Source of the DNA: Paraclostridium tenue | GTDB lineage: Bacteria > Bacillota > Clostridia > Peptostreptococcales > Peptostreptococcaceae | DNA length: 64,000 nucleotides | Direction: 5' to 3' | Assembly (NCBI RefSeq): GCF_015668515.1 | Contig: NZ_JADPFO010000001.1 | Coordinates: 832,823 to 896,822, forward strand | Translations under genes and position numbers: made by a program | Notes under the pieces: generated by a model | What the model saw: the letters and a program-made list of their open reading frames with translations, nothing else | Told to the model about the DNA's origin: nothing | The model's database searches: none | Shown: piece after piece, positions 17,778 through 27,342 of the stretch | How positions within the stretch are numbered: position 1 is the stretch's first letter | How the letters are laid out: every line of letters begins with the position of its first letter

Positions 17778-18710
17778 TTAAAATGCAAATGTATACATTA
17801 CGAATATGTGTAAAGCTAATAATACTATAGCAACTGGTGCTTGATATTTTATTACACTATATTGATCTTTAGATTCTAAAAGTGCAGCTGGTACTATATT
17901 AAAGTTTGCAGCCATTGGTGTAAGTAATGTTCCACAATATCCTGCTGTAAGTGCTAATGCTCCTACTATTGCAGGATTTGCTCCTTGTGCTAATACAAAA
18001 GGTATTCCTATCCCTGCTGTTATAACAGAGAATGCTGCAAATGCATTACCCATTATCATTGTAAATACTGCCATACCTAAAACGTATGCAACAACTCCAA
18101 AGAATCTACTGTCTGCTGGTACTACTCCTGATATCATATTTGATATTACATCTCCAACTCCTGCATTAGTAAATAATACTCCTAGTGCAACAAGTAATTG
18201 AGGTAACATACTTGTAGGTCCCATTTGTTGAAGTAATCTTGCTCCATCTTCAGCTGCTTCTTTTGGCTTTGCTTTAGTTATTATAAATGCACTTACAAGT
18301 GCAACTACTGCTCCTGCTCCTATTGCAAATTGAGATGAACTTCCATATGCTGAAAGTGACATTGCAACTGCAACTGCAGCAAATGCTAATATTAATGATG
18401 GTAAAAATATCTTACTCTTTATTTTTTCTGATTGAGCTTGACTAAATTCTTCACTTGCAACTTCATATTTTGCAAATACAACTTGCTTAGTCAAAGTTAA
18501 TAAACTTAATAATACTAATATACCTCCAACTAATGCTGATGGTAAAATCTTTCCAAACATAAAAGGTATACTCAATAATGTCCAGAATGCAAATGTTCCA
18601 TATTTTTTATTATCTCCAATCGTTTTCAATGATTTAAATGCTATAACTAACATTAATACACCCATTAAAACATAAAACGATTCTAGTCCTATATTTATAA
18701 AGTTTTGCAC
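17778..18710 (-). CDS. DUF979 membrane protein (putative transporter subunit)
   Basis: A 310-residue polytopic membrane protein with about eight to ten helices and Gly/Ala-rich segments such as GNAFAAFSVITAGIGIPFV and LALTAGYCGTLLTPMAANFN, the hallmark of DUF979. DUF969 and DUF979 proteins occur as adjacent pairs, often beside pcp. The pair is thought to be a transporter, and the operon suggests 5-oxoproline or pyroglutamyl peptides as substrate. That is inference. Confidence 0.85.
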   Translation of the reverse strand: MQNFINIGLESFYVLMGVLMLVIAFKSLKTIGDNKKYGTFAFWTLLSIPFMFGKILPSALVGGILVLLSLLTLTKQVVFAKYEVASEEFSQAQSEKIKSKIFLPSLILAFAAVAVAMSLSAYGSSSQFAIGAGAVVALVSAFIITKAKPKEAAEDGARLLQQMGPTSMLPQLLVALGVLFTNAGVGDVISNMISGVVPADSRFFGVVAYVLGMAVFTMIMGNAFAAFSVITAGIGIPFVLAQGANPAIVGALALTAGYCGTLLTPMAANFNIVPAALLESKDQYSVIKYQAPVAIVLLALHIFVMYTFAF

Positions 18711-18723
18711 TTATGTCTTCCTC

Positions 18724-19389
18724 CTATTTGCTATATTTTTTGCTTAGTTTTTTATCGAATAAGTAATTTTGTATAGCTGATACTAAAAATGCTATAACAG
18801 CCATTATTATACTTGCTTTAGCTATATCTAGCTCGCTTACAGTATAACCAAAACCAGTTAATGTAGATGCTATTAATAATACTCCTGAACTTCCAGAGAA
18901 TAAATTTTGTCCATAGAAGTTACCATAATTTTCGCTAGCAGCTGATAAAGCTTTTATAGCTTCTTCATCTTTCACATCAACTTTTTTATACTTACTCTTA
19001 GCCGCAGCCTGTGCCATTGGCTCAACTAAAGATCTAACAAATTGAGGATGTCCACTTATTCTTATAGAAAGAGCACCTGCTATTTGTCTAATTATCATAT
19101 ATATAGAAAATACCCCACCTGTTGTTAATTTACCAAGTTTTTGTATTAAGTAAACTGCTCTTTGTTTTAATCCATATCTTTCAAGTATTCCTATTACTGG
19201 TAAAGTCATAATAAATAATGATACCGCTCTGTTGTCTACAAACGATTGCCCCAATGTGTTAAGAATTTCAACTATATCCATTCCTGCTACTAATCCTGTT
19301 GCTATACCAGCTACTAAAACTGTAAATAAAGTTTCTATTTTTAATACAAACCCTAATATAACAACTAAAATACCGATTAATTTTATCAT
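18724..19389 (-). CDS. DUF969 membrane protein (putative transporter subunit)
   Basis: A 221-residue membrane protein with about five helices. Characteristic stretches are FIMTLPVIGILERYGLKQRA and IRQIAGALSIRISGHPQFVR, then ASENYGNFYGQNLFSGSSG, all typical of DUF969. It is first in the operon DUF969-DUF979-pcp-GGCT, 13 bases from DUF979, and is driven by a consensus promoter at 19435-19463. It probably forms one transporter with the DUF979 protein. Confidence 0.85.
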   Translation of the reverse strand: MIKLIGILVVILGFVLKIETLFTVLVAGIATGLVAGMDIVEILNTLGQSFVDNRAVSLFIMTLPVIGILERYGLKQRAVYLIQKLGKLTTGGVFSIYMIIRQIAGALSIRISGHPQFVRSLVEPMAQAAAKSKYKKVDVKDEEAIKALSAASENYGNFYGQNLFSGSSGVLLIASTLTGFGYTVSELDIAKASIIMAVIAFLVSAIQNYLFDKKLSKKYSK

Positions 19390-19434
19390 CTTCTATTTCC
19401 TTTCTTTTGTCTTAGATATTTATTGTTGAATTAA

Positions 19435-19463
19435 ATTATATTTACATTTTTTGCATATGTCAA
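19435..19463 (-). promoter_or_regulatory. Promoter of DUF969-DUF979-pcp operon
   Basis: TTGACA (19463-19458), 17-base spacer, TATAAT (19440-19435) on the minus strand: an exact sigma-A consensus about 45 bases before the first start codon. Confidence 0.8.
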
Positions 19464-19631
19464 TTCTTTTTCGACATTTTTTAAAATTTTTAGATAATTT
19501 TTATTATTTTTTATGAATGTTAGTTTTCTAATATTAGTATCATTTTCCCAATTTTAAAATATTATTTTATTTATGAATAATATATTTTTAATTATTCATT
19601 TTAATTTTTACAATTAAAATCTAAATATAAA

Positions 19632-19677
19632 AAAGGCTTATAAATTTTTTATATTATACAAAAACTTATAAGCCTTT
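19632..19677 (-). terminator. Terminator of small coiled-coil gene
   Basis: AAAGGCTTATAA (19632-19643) / TTATAAGCCTTT (19666-19677), T-rich on the minus strand, just past the stop codon at 19682. Confidence 0.8.
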
Positions 19678-19681
19678 AATT

Positions 19682-19942
19682 TTATAATTCTTCTTCTAGT
19701 TCTTTTATTTTTTTGTCAATTTCTTTTATTCTTGCTTTTAACTCATAGCATTTGTTATCTACCTTCATAGCCGAAGTATAGTTCATCTCATTACTATGAT
19801 ACTTTCTCCATAACTCTTCATACTTGCTATGGTGTTTGCTAAATTCTTTCTCTAAGCATTCTCTTTCAATTTTTAATTCGCTTATTTGAGCTTTTATTTT
19901 CTTTTTGTTACCTTTAAAAAAATCGAAAAAAAACATAGCCAT
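19682..19942 (-). CDS. Small coiled-coil protein, unknown function
   Basis: An 86-residue, highly charged protein. After a short aromatic N-terminus (MAMFFFDFFKGNKKK) almost the whole chain is predicted coiled coil, with heptads in ISELKIERECLEKEF and ARIKEIDKKIKELEEEL. I do not recognise a family. A ribosome site (GAAGGG) precedes the ATG at 19940-19942. It is a single gene with its own terminator. Confidence 0.65.
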   Translation of the reverse strand: MAMFFFDFFKGNKKKIKAQISELKIERECLEKEFSKHHSKYEELWRKYHSNEMNYTSAMKVDNKCYELKARIKEIDKKIKELEEEL

Positions 19943-20294
19943 ATATCCCTTCTATTTATGATTAAGTTTATAACTTTCTTTATTTATGTTAACTTTATAC
20001 CTCATTTTAATTATATGAGTACTATATTTAATATTATAACTGTTTATTATACAGTATTACAAGTAATTTAAATAAGTATAAAGTTTATCAGTTCTCAATT
20101 ATAGTACATGATCTTTTTAATTTTAGACTTTATCCCTTATGAAAAATATAAGCTTGTCATATTTTCTTAACCCTTATTTATCCCTATTTATATATTATAT
20201 CAATAATTAATTAATTGTTTCTTTAAAATATTGTCATTTATTAAGTATAAATTTGGGTATATTATGTATATTACATAGTAAAGGATGTGTTTTT
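19943..20294. other. Gene-free spacer between divergent genes
   Basis: AT-rich, no convincing reading frame. It should hold the promoter of the coiled-coil gene and that of the HesB-like gene; a TATATT/TATTAT cluster at about 20258-20275 lies just before the latter's ribosome site AAAGGATG. No strong palindrome seen. Confidence 0.5.
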
Positions 20295-20627
20295 ATGATT
20301 ATAAATATTAGTAACCCTGCTAAGGAAGAACTTAACAATATGTTTAAAGAATATAATATAAATAACAAATATCTAAGAGTTTATATAAGAGAACTAAGTG
20401 CTTGATACGGACCTATATTTAGTATAGCTCTGGATGAGCCTACAGAAAATGATATAGTATTTGAGTCTGATGATTTTAAAATCGTTATTAATAAAGAATT
20501 ATGTGATAAAATAAGCGTTATCAATATATACTATAAATCAGCTATATCTAGTGATATTTTTAGAGTTTCTACTGATTTGTTGTGGAAAGAAGAATATTAT
20601 GAAGCTCCTTGGGCTAAACCTTGGTAG
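20295..20627 (+). CDS. HesB/IscA-like protein, candidate selenoprotein with in-frame UGA
   Basis: Read with codon 37 (TGA, 20403-20405) as selenocysteine this is a 110-residue HesB-like protein: INISNPAKEELNNMF, YLRVYIRELSA-U-YGPIFSIALDEP, then FKIVINKEL and an aromatic C-terminus to TAG at 20625-20627. The U precedes a Gly-Pro, the place where HesB-like proteins carry Cys or, in known bacterial selenoproteins, Sec. A SECIS-like hairpin (20425-20442) follows the UGA at the right distance. Flanking codons are undecayed on both sides of the UGA. The alternative is a nonsense mutation: the paralogue at 61733-62029 has Trp (TGG) at the aligned position. Confidence 0.65.
20425..20442 (+). promoter_or_regulatory. 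Candidate bacterial SECIS element
   Basis: GCTC (20427-20430), loop TGGAT (20431-20435), GAGC (20436-20439); a flanking TA/TA pair can extend the stem with a bulged C. The loop begins 26 nt after the UGA and has G in its second and third positions, within the known 16-37 nt spacing for bacterial SECIS loops. Confidence 0.55.
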
Positions 20628-20657
20628 ATATAAGCTAGTTGTAAATTTAAAATATAA

Positions 20658-20693
20658 AAAGGATAAAAGTTATAATATAACTATTTATCCTTT
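20658..20693. terminator. Bidirectional terminator after HesB-like gene
   Basis: AAAGGATAAA (20658-20667) / TTTATCCTTT (20684-20693), shared with the convergent DUF255 gene. Confidence 0.8.
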
Positions 20694-20699
20694 CTTATT

Positions 20700-22730
20700 T
20701 TATACATCTAAATATTCTTTTAAAGTATTAATATCATTAAATGGTTTATTACAACTATTACCTTCACATAAATAATAAGTAGTTAAATCATTTATACTTT
20801 TATAATCCTTTAAGTACTTACTTACACTACTTAAATTACCTTCTTTTTTTACAACTACATTAAGATTAGGTAAATAATTATTAGTTAATATATTTTGTAA
20901 ATCTTTTAAATCTTCATCTTCTTTAATTACACAAATTAATTCTTTTGAGTGATATAATTCATACATAAGTGCTAACATAAAAAAACTATATCCTGTTGGT
21001 GAATCTATAACACTACTACCATAAATATTTATTTGTTTATAAGCAATATCTTCTAGTTTCTCATCTTTAGTCATTCTAGCTAATTTAATTAAATTATAAG
21101 TAGCTACTGAATTTCCTGAAGGTTTAGCTCCATCATATAAATCTTTAGGTCTTGCTATTAAATTTTCTCCATCTTTTCCATATATAAAAAATCCATGATT
21201 TTCATTGTCCCAGAAAAGTTCTATAGTTTGATTATTTAAATAAACAGCTTCTTCTAAGTATTTTTCATCAAAAGTAGCTTCATACATGCTTATATATGCC
21301 CATGTTAAAAATGTATAATCTTCTAAATAAGCTAAGTGATCTGCATGTTTATCTCTATATCTAGCCAATAATCTACCTTCATCATTAATAAGATTATTTT
21401 TAATAAAATTTAAAGCTTTATTTGAATAATCTAAATATTTATCATCTCTTAAAACTTCATATGCATTAGCTAAAGCCACTATCATAAGTCCATTCCAAGA
21501 AGTTAATATCTTATCATCTTTATGAAGACTAGTTCTTTTTAGTCGATAATCAAATACTTTTTTTCTTAAATTATTTATTTTTTCATTTTCCTTATGGTAA
21601 TCTTTGTTATTTATGAGATTTGGTATACTTTTACCTTCAAAGTTTCCATTTTTAGTTATATTATAATATTCATTAAAATACTTTCCATCTTCTTCTCCTA
21701 GTATTTTAATTATTTCTATTTGGTTAAATACATAAAACTTACCTTCTTCTCTTTCGCTATCTGCATCTTGTGCACAGTAAAATCCACCCAGTTCATCAGT
21801 TAACTCTCTTAATACATAATCTATAGTTTTAATAGCTATATTTTTATATAAATCATTTTTAGTTATTTTGTAAGCTTCTAGATATACTATAATAAGCATA
21901 GAATTATCATAAAGCATTTTTTCAAAGTGAGGAACTAACCACTTATTATCGGTTGAATATCTAGAAAAGCCATAACCAATGTGGTCAAATAAACCACCTT
22001 TATACATTCCTTTTAATGTAGTTTCTACTATATCAAGAGATTGTTCATCATCTTCTAAATTATAATATTTCATTAAAAACATAAGATTTTGAGGAGATGG
22101 AAATTTTGGTGCTCTTCCAAAACCACCATACTTATTATCAAAAGATAATTTAAAAACTTCAATTGCTTTTTCTATTATATCTTTATCTAATTCATCTTCA
22201 CTTTTATTTATCTCAAAATCTGCTTTTAAAACATTTAATATATTTTCACTTGATTTAAGCAAAGTTTCTTTTTCATTTTTCCATTTAAAATCTATTTGTT
22301 CTAATAAATCTATTAAACCTATTCTATTGTATTTTTGATACTTTGGAAAATAAGTCCCGCAAAAGAAAGGTTTTTTATCTGGAGTCATTATTACAGTAAG
22401 TGGCCATCCTCCACTGCCTGTCATAGCTTGGCAAAAAGTCATATATACACTATCTACATCAGGTCTTTCTTCTCTATCTACTTTTATACATATATAATTT
22501 TTATTTAATATATTAGCTACCTCTTCATCTTCAAAAGATTCATGTTCCATTACATGACACCAATGACATGTGGAGTATCCTATTGAAAGAAATATAGGTT
22601 TATCTTCAGCTCTAGCTATTTCAAATGCTTTATCACTCCAACTATACCAATTTACAGGATTATAAGCATGCTGTAATAAATATGGGCTTTTTTCATTTAT
22701 TAATTCATTAGGTTTTTTATTGATCGACAT
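20700..22730 (-). CDS. Thioredoxin-domain (DUF255/YyaL-type) protein
   Basis: A 676-residue protein of the YyaL/SPATA20 family. The N-terminal thioredoxin-like domain opens [22 protein letters not shown] and has the redox motif CHWCH ([16 protein letters not shown]), then the conserved [11 protein letters not shown] and [11 protein letters not shown]. The remainder is an alpha-alpha barrel like those of glycosidases and epimerases ([12 protein letters not shown]-type segment, [12 protein letters not shown] here). Biochemical role is not established. The start is placed at the ATG of 22728-22730, with AGGTG 6 bases upstream, instead of the GTG 9 bases earlier. Confidence 0.92.
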   Translation of the reverse strand: MSINKKPNELINEKSPYLLQHAYNPVNWYSWSDKAFEIARAEDKPIFLSIGYSTCHWCHVMEHESFEDEEVANILNKNYICIKVDREERPDVDSVYMTFCQAMTGSGGWPLTVIMTPDKKPFFCGTYFPKYQKYNRIGLIDLLEQIDFKWKNEKETLLKSSENILNVLKADFEINKSEDELDKDIIEKAIEVFKLSFDNKYGGFGRAPKFPSPQNLMFLMKYYNLEDDEQSLDIVETTLKGMYKGGLFDHIGYGFSRYSTDNKWLVPHFEKMLYDNSMLIIVYLEAYKITKNDLYKNIAIKTIDYVLRELTDELGGFYCAQDADSEREEGKFYVFNQIEIIKILGEEDGKYFNEYYNITKNGNFEGKSIPNLINNKDYHKENEKINNLRKKVFDYRLKRTSLHKDDKILTSWNGLMIVALANAYEVLRDDKYLDYSNKALNFIKNNLINDEGRLLARYRDKHADHLAYLEDYTFLTWAYISMYEATFDEKYLEEAVYLNNQTIELFWDNENHGFFIYGKDGENLIARPKDLYDGAKPSGNSVATYNLIKLARMTKDEKLEDIAYKQINIYGSSVIDSPTGYSFFMLALMYELYHSKELICVIKEDEDLKDLQNILTNNYLPNLNVVVKKEGNLSSVSKYLKDYKSINDLTTYYLCEGNSCNKPFNDINTLKEYLDV

Positions 22731-23004
22731 ACAAATCACCTACTTTATAAATTCGTTTTTTATCTCCTTAAGCACATTTTACTGTTATTATGTTTATAAA
22801 ATATTGATATTATACAAATTAGAAATGATAATATATTTAATTTAAATTTATATCAAATTTGTAACTTTAAAATTTATCTGTGTAAATTTACTTTTTATGG
22901 GAATATACTATTATATACATTTATTTAGAAATAACTTGTATAATTATGTACAAAATAATAAAGCAATTATTTTATTTTTTGCTTTATTGAAAGGAGTTTC
23001 ATTT

Positions 23005-23343
23005 ATGAAAAGAGTATCTTTATTTATAATAGTTAATGCTATCTCTTTATATTTAGTATCTTTATTAATGAATAGCATGTATATAGGTTCATTTGGTGCT
23101 TTAATCATTTTAACTATTATATTTGGTGCTTTAAACTTAACAGTTAAACCAATACTTGAGTTTTTATCACTTCCTATAACGTTTTTAACTCTAGGTTTAT
23201 TTTTATTAATTATAAACGCTATTGTATTAAAATTAGCTTTTGGACTAGTTCCTGGAGTTTACTTATATGGATTTGTCAATGCTATAGGAGCTTCAATATT
23301 ACTATCTATAGTAAATACTATTATATATAAAATATTAGATTAA
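23005..23343 (+). CDS. YvlD/phage-holin-like family membrane protein
   Basis: A 112-residue four-helix membrane protein of the YvlD (DUF360) type. Conserved features are FGALNLTVKPILEFLSLPITFLTLGLF in the middle and a final short helix. YvlD-type proteins are linked with envelope stress resistance in Bacillus; the role here is unproven. The start is the ATG at 23005, preceded by GAAAGGAG; upstream in-frame codons lack a ribosome site. Despite the family label there is no phage context. Confidence 0.85.
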   Translation: MKRVSLFIIVNAISLYLVSLLMNSMYIGSFGALIILTIIFGALNLTVKPILEFLSLPITFLTLGLFLLIINAIVLKLAFGLVPGVYLYGFVNAIGASILLSIVNTIIYKILD

Positions 23344-23370
23344 AAAAGAAGAGGTAATCCTCTTCTTTTT
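23343..23370. terminator. Bidirectional terminator
   Basis: AAAAAGAAGAGG (23343-23354), loop TAAT, CCTCTTCTTTTT (23359-23370). It overlaps the last base of the YvlD-like gene and the stop codon of the convergent flippase-like gene. Confidence 0.9.
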
Positions 23371-24433
23371 ACATTGCATATTCTTTATTTTCAATTTTAA
23401 CTTTTTTAATTTTCTTCTTCATAGTATGGTGAGTAAACATAGTAAATATACCACTACCTATTAATACCGCATAATATACAAATCCTCCGTATAAAAATAC
23501 TGCATACCCCATAAGAGGTTGAGGAAATACACTTTTAAATATAGTGAAAAATGCCAATTCACTTGCTCCAACATTTCCTGGTGTTGGCGCTGGTGATATA
23601 GCCATATATAAAAATGCTTGTAATGTCACCATGTATATATATGTGTATCCTGTTAAGTTAAATGCTTTATATATCCAAAATGAAATACTAAAGTAAACAC
23701 TTAACTGAACTGTAGTTATCACTAAAGTTAATATTAATGCTTTTTTATTTTTTATAAATAAATTTACAGAATAACTATATTCATCTGCAAATTTTTCTAT
23801 CTTATATATTTTATTTTCTAAAAACTTAAATATCTTAAATCTTGCTAATGCTTTTATAATATACTTTGTTACACTTTTTACTTTTTGTGGATTATATACA
23901 ACTAGCATTGACATTATTAACCCAAATGAATTAACAGCTATACCAAGTAATATTAAAGGCATAACAGGTTTCATTCCTTTTAGTATAGTTGTATTAAGTA
24001 TAACTAAAACTGAACAGTAAATAGTAACCACAACTTGATATATTATAGATTTATTCATTATAACTGCTGTTGCTTTACTAACAGGCATTTTACATTTATT
24101 TAATACATATATTTGCATAGGTTGACTTCCTGATGCAAATGGAGTTATTAAGTTATAATAAAATCCCATAGTAGCTAACTTAAATCCTATAAACTTTGTA
24201 TTTACTTTGTGTATACTATCTATTACAATTTTTAAAACTACACCTTCTAAAAGCATATGAACAATTACTGCACACATTCCAAGAAATATAAACTTTTTAT
24301 CTACCATTTTTACAACTTCACCAAGCATATTTATATCTAAAGTTTTATAAACTAAATAACTTGTTATCCCTAGTATAAACAATAAAAGCCCATATTGTAG
24401 TATATTTTTATTTAACGTCTTTTTTTTCTTCAT
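23369..24433 (-). CDS. Lysylphosphatidylglycerol synthase/UPF0104-type membrane protein
   Basis: A 354-residue membrane protein with about eight helices, matching the LPG synthase transmembrane (UPF0104) family found in MprF flippase halves and in stand-alone proteins. Recognisable parts are FITPFASGSQPMQIYVL and the near-C-terminal SPAPTPGNVGASELAFF. Without a cytosolic synthase domain it is more likely a lipid translocase or similar. The start is the ATG at 24431-24433, preceded by GGATGGAGG; a longer reading to 24478 lacks support. Confidence 0.85.
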   Translation of the reverse strand: MKKKKTLNKNILQYGLLLFILGITSYLVYKTLDINMLGEVVKMVDKKFIFLGMCAVIVHMLLEGVVLKIVIDSIHKVNTKFIGFKLATMGFYYNLITPFASGSQPMQIYVLNKCKMPVSKATAVIMNKSIIYQVVVTIYCSVLVILNTTILKGMKPVMPLILLGIAVNSFGLIMSMLVVYNPQKVKSVTKYIIKALARFKIFKFLENKIYKIEKFADEYSYSVNLFIKNKKALILTLVITTVQLSVYFSISFWIYKAFNLTGYTYIYMVTLQAFLYMAISPAPTPGNVGASELAFFTIFKSVFPQPLMGYAVFLYGGFVYYAVLIGSGIFTMFTHHTMKKKIKKVKIENKEYAM

Positions 24434-24564
24434 AGGCAACCTCCATCCTTTTAAGTGCCAATTATTTATTCTACTCATTTACTTTTTTACTTAACAACAC
24501 TATTATACAATATATTTAGTTTATATAGTATTACATATTTATTACTTTTTTGTAATAATAAACA

Positions 24565-24610
24565 AAAACCTATCTTAAATATAGTTATAACCATATTTAA
24601 GATAGGTTTT
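24565..24610 (-). terminator. Terminator of flavodiiron fusion gene
   Basis: 18-bp arms at 24565-24582 and 24593-24610 centred on CCTATCTTAAA / TTTAAGATAGG, 14 bases past the stop codon. Confidence 0.85.
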
Positions 24611-24623
24611 ATATAAATCTTAA

Positions 24624-27152
24624 TTATAATATATTAGATTTTAATACTTCATTCATTGTAGCATTTTCAGACATTAAATTCATTACTTTAACATTTTTAC
24701 TTAAATCATTTATAAATATAGCTCCTACTAATAAATCATCTTCGAAAAATAACTTCTTATAATTTTCCTTATTATTTAAACTTATACATCCATCATTATC
24801 TTTTATATTTCCTATACTAAATATTTTAGTTTCAAATACATCAAGTCCTACTGGATAATTATCTATTTTAAACTCTAATTTATCACCACATGCATTAGCT
24901 CCAGCTATTTTACCCATATCTATAGCTGCTGGCCATATAGCCCAAACTATAGAATCTATTTCAGCTACATCTCCACATGCATATATATCCTTTGATGATG
25001 TATTCATATATTTATCTACTAATATACCTCTATTAGTTTTTATATCTGTATCTTTAACTATTTGTATATTAGATCTAACCCCTATAGAGAATATAACCAT
25101 ATCAGCTTCTAGTAAACTTCCATCCTTAAATACAACATTTGTTACTTTATTTTCTCCTTTTATAGATTCTACACATTTATCAACTAATAAGTTTAATCCT
25201 TTATTTTTTAATATATTTTCTAATTTTATACTTCCTTCTTTATCTAATTGTCTAGATAATAAATTTGGCATAGCTTCTACAACTGTTACATCTTTATTGG
25301 CTAGTTTTATTTCATAAGCTGCTTCAAGTCCTAATAATCCACCACCTATTACTACTACTTTATTGGATTTTTGTAAATTATTTTTTATATTATCTAAATC
25401 TTTTTTATTTCTTAAAGTATATACTCCATCTAAATCATATCCTTTTATAGGTGGAATGAAATTTGAGCTTCCGTTAGCTAATATTAACTTATCATATTTT
25501 ATTATATTATCATTGTCTAATTTAATTTCTTTAGCTTTTTCATTTACTTTATCTACATTAACTTCAAGTACTACATCTATATTATTTTCCTTATACCAAC
25601 CTTCATCTACAATATAAAAATCTTCTTTTTTAATATCTTCATTTATAAAATCAGAAAGCGCTGGTCTATAATAAGTTAATTCATTTTCATTAGTTAGCAT
25701 AGTTATTTTACAAGTTTTGTTTCTTTTTCTTATAGCATCTGCTGCATAAAATCCTGCTGCACCATTTCCAACTATTACAAAGTTTTCTTTTGTATCATTT
25801 CTAAATATAACATTTTCTTCTATAACTTCTACAAATTGATCATGCTTAGCTCCACAAACTGGGCATACATCTGGAGCTTCATCTCCATCAAATATTTCAG
25901 AACATATTACACATTTCCATTTTTTAGTTCCTTCTTTTCTAGTATAGGCTCTTATAGTTTTTTCTACAAATCTTTTACCTAAATTTTGAGCTTCATATAA
26001 ATCTTTTTCAGTTGGCTTAAAGTTTACAACCAAAGGATCCATTGTTTTCATACGAAGTTGAGTTAATCTTTCCATAACATTTGGTATACCTTCTCCACTC
26101 CACCCATATGATCCAAAAGCAGTAGCTACCTTAGTTCCATGTACTATAGGATTTAAGTTTACTAGTATATCCCATATAGGCTTTAGTGCATCTCCATTTA
26201 TTGTAGGTGTTCCAAATAATACACCTTGTGAATATGTTATAGAATTTAATATTTCATCCATAGTATGATTTATAACATCATACATTTTTACGTTGTAATC
26301 ACTATTTTCTTCTATTCCTTTTTTTATGTTTTCAGCTATTTCTTTAGTATATCCATAAGCACTTACATAACATATAGTTATATCTTTTTTAGGAACTATA
26401 ATTTCTTTACTACTCCATTTTTCATATATATCAACTATTTCTCTTGGATTTTCAATTAGTACTGGACCATGTCCTGGGCATATCATATCTAATTTTAAAT
26501 CTCTTATTTTATCTATAGCTTTTAATACATATGGTTTAAACGGTCCCATTATACAGTCGTAATAATATCTTAGTGCATCCATATAATGTTCTTTATTTTC
26601 TATTTTAGTGTTTACTACTCCATCACAACTGTAATGACTTCCAAATGAGTCACAAGTAATTAACGTGTTATCTTCTTTTATATATGTGTATATGGTATCT
26701 GGCCAGTGAAGTAGTGGAACTGAATAAAATTTTAAAGTTTTGTTTTCTATTTTTATTTCATCATTATCTTCTACTAATATATAATCAAAATCTCCATTAA
26801 CAATTTCTTTTAAATAGTTAACTGCATTTTGTGACGCTATAACTTTAGCATTTGGAAAAAGTTTTAGTATTCTCTCTACACTACCTGCATGATCTGGTTC
26901 TGTATGACTTACAACTATATAATCTATTTTTTCTAAATCTATATTTAAATCTTTAAGTCTTTCTAAATAATTATCAAAGTGTTTAGCTTTTACAGTTTCA
27001 AATAGTATAGTTTTATCCCCAGCTTTTAAAACATATGAATTGTAAGTTGTTCCATATGGTGTATACATTATTATATCAAATACTCTTAAGTTATGGTCTA
27101 GTGAGCCTACCCAGTATAAATCATTTTTTAATTTAAGTGATTTTAATTTCAT
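24624..27152 (-). CDS. Class F flavodiiron protein (O2/NO reductase with rubredoxin and NADH oxidoreductase domains)
   Basis: An 842-residue four-module enzyme reducing O2 (and possibly NO) with NADH in one chain. (1) Metallo-beta-lactamase diiron domain, about 1-250, with ligands in SHTEPDHAG, LLHWPD, TCDSFGSH and CPGHGPV. (2) Flavodoxin domain, about 255-395. (3) Short-spacer rubredoxin, about 410-445, CVIC...CPVC with only 12 residues between the pairs. (4) NADH:rubredoxin oxidoreductase, about 450-842, with VIVGNGAAGFYAADAIRK and VVIGGGLLGLEAAYEI dinucleotide folds and YACGDVAE. This matches class F proteins described from clostridia such as C. difficile. Single gene; AT-rich leader upstream. 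Confidence 0.95.
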   Translation of the reverse strand: MKLKSLKLKNDLYWVGSLDHNLRVFDIIMYTPYGTTYNSYVLKAGDKTILFETVKAKHFDNYLERLKDLNIDLEKIDYIVVSHTEPDHAGSVERILKLFPNAKVIASQNAVNYLKEIVNGDFDYILVEDNDEIKIENKTLKFYSVPLLHWPDTIYTYIKEDNTLITCDSFGSHYSCDGVVNTKIENKEHYMDALRYYYDCIMGPFKPYVLKAIDKIRDLKLDMICPGHGPVLIENPREIVDIYEKWSSKEIIVPKKDITICYVSAYGYTKEIAENIKKGIEENSDYNVKMYDVINHTMDEILNSITYSQGVLFGTPTINGDALKPIWDILVNLNPIVHGTKVATAFGSYGWSGEGIPNVMERLTQLRMKTMDPLVVNFKPTEKDLYEAQNLGKRFVEKTIRAYTRKEGTKKWKCVICSEIFDGDEAPDVCPVCGAKHDQFVEVIEENVIFRNDTKENFVIVGNGAAGFYAADAIRKRNKTCKITMLTNENELTYYRPALSDFINEDIKKEDFYIVDEGWYKENNIDVVLEVNVDKVNEKAKEIKLDNDNIIKYDKLILANGSSNFIPPIKGYDLDGVYTLRNKKDLDNIKNNLQKSNKVVVIGGGLLGLEAAYEIKLANKDVTVVEAMPNLLSRQLDKEGSIKLENILKNKGLNLLVDKCVESIKGENKVTNVVFKDGSLLEADMVIFSIGVRSNIQIVKDTDIKTNRGILVDKYMNTSSKDIYACGDVAEIDSIVWAIWPAAIDMGKIAGANACGDKLEFKIDNYPVGLDVFETKIFSIGNIKDNDGCISLNNKENYKKLFFEDDLLVGAIFINDLSKNVKVMNLMSENATMNEVLKSNIL

Positions 27153-27268
27153 AATACCCCTCCATTATTTACTTATTTGTTTATTTATTATTTAACTTAT
27201 ATTGGATATATACCTTCTACTAATGTATTTAAACAACTATTTTAAATATTCTATAAATATTTAAAAAT

Positions 27269-27313
27269 AAAAAAATAGCTTGTATTATTAAAAATAATAC
27301 AAGCTATTTTTTT
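27269..27313 (-). terminator. Terminator of GATE-domain permease gene
   Basis: 21-bp arms at 27269-27289 and 27293-27313 centred on AAATAGCTTGTATT / AATACAAGCTATTT, with T runs. Confidence 0.9.
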
Positions 27314-27342
27314 ATTAATTATAATTTAAATTTGTTATTTAT

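Noticed and set aside
23005-23343. Prophage signal from the 'phage holin' family name
   Set aside because: The protein is YvlD-like and no phage gene is nearby.
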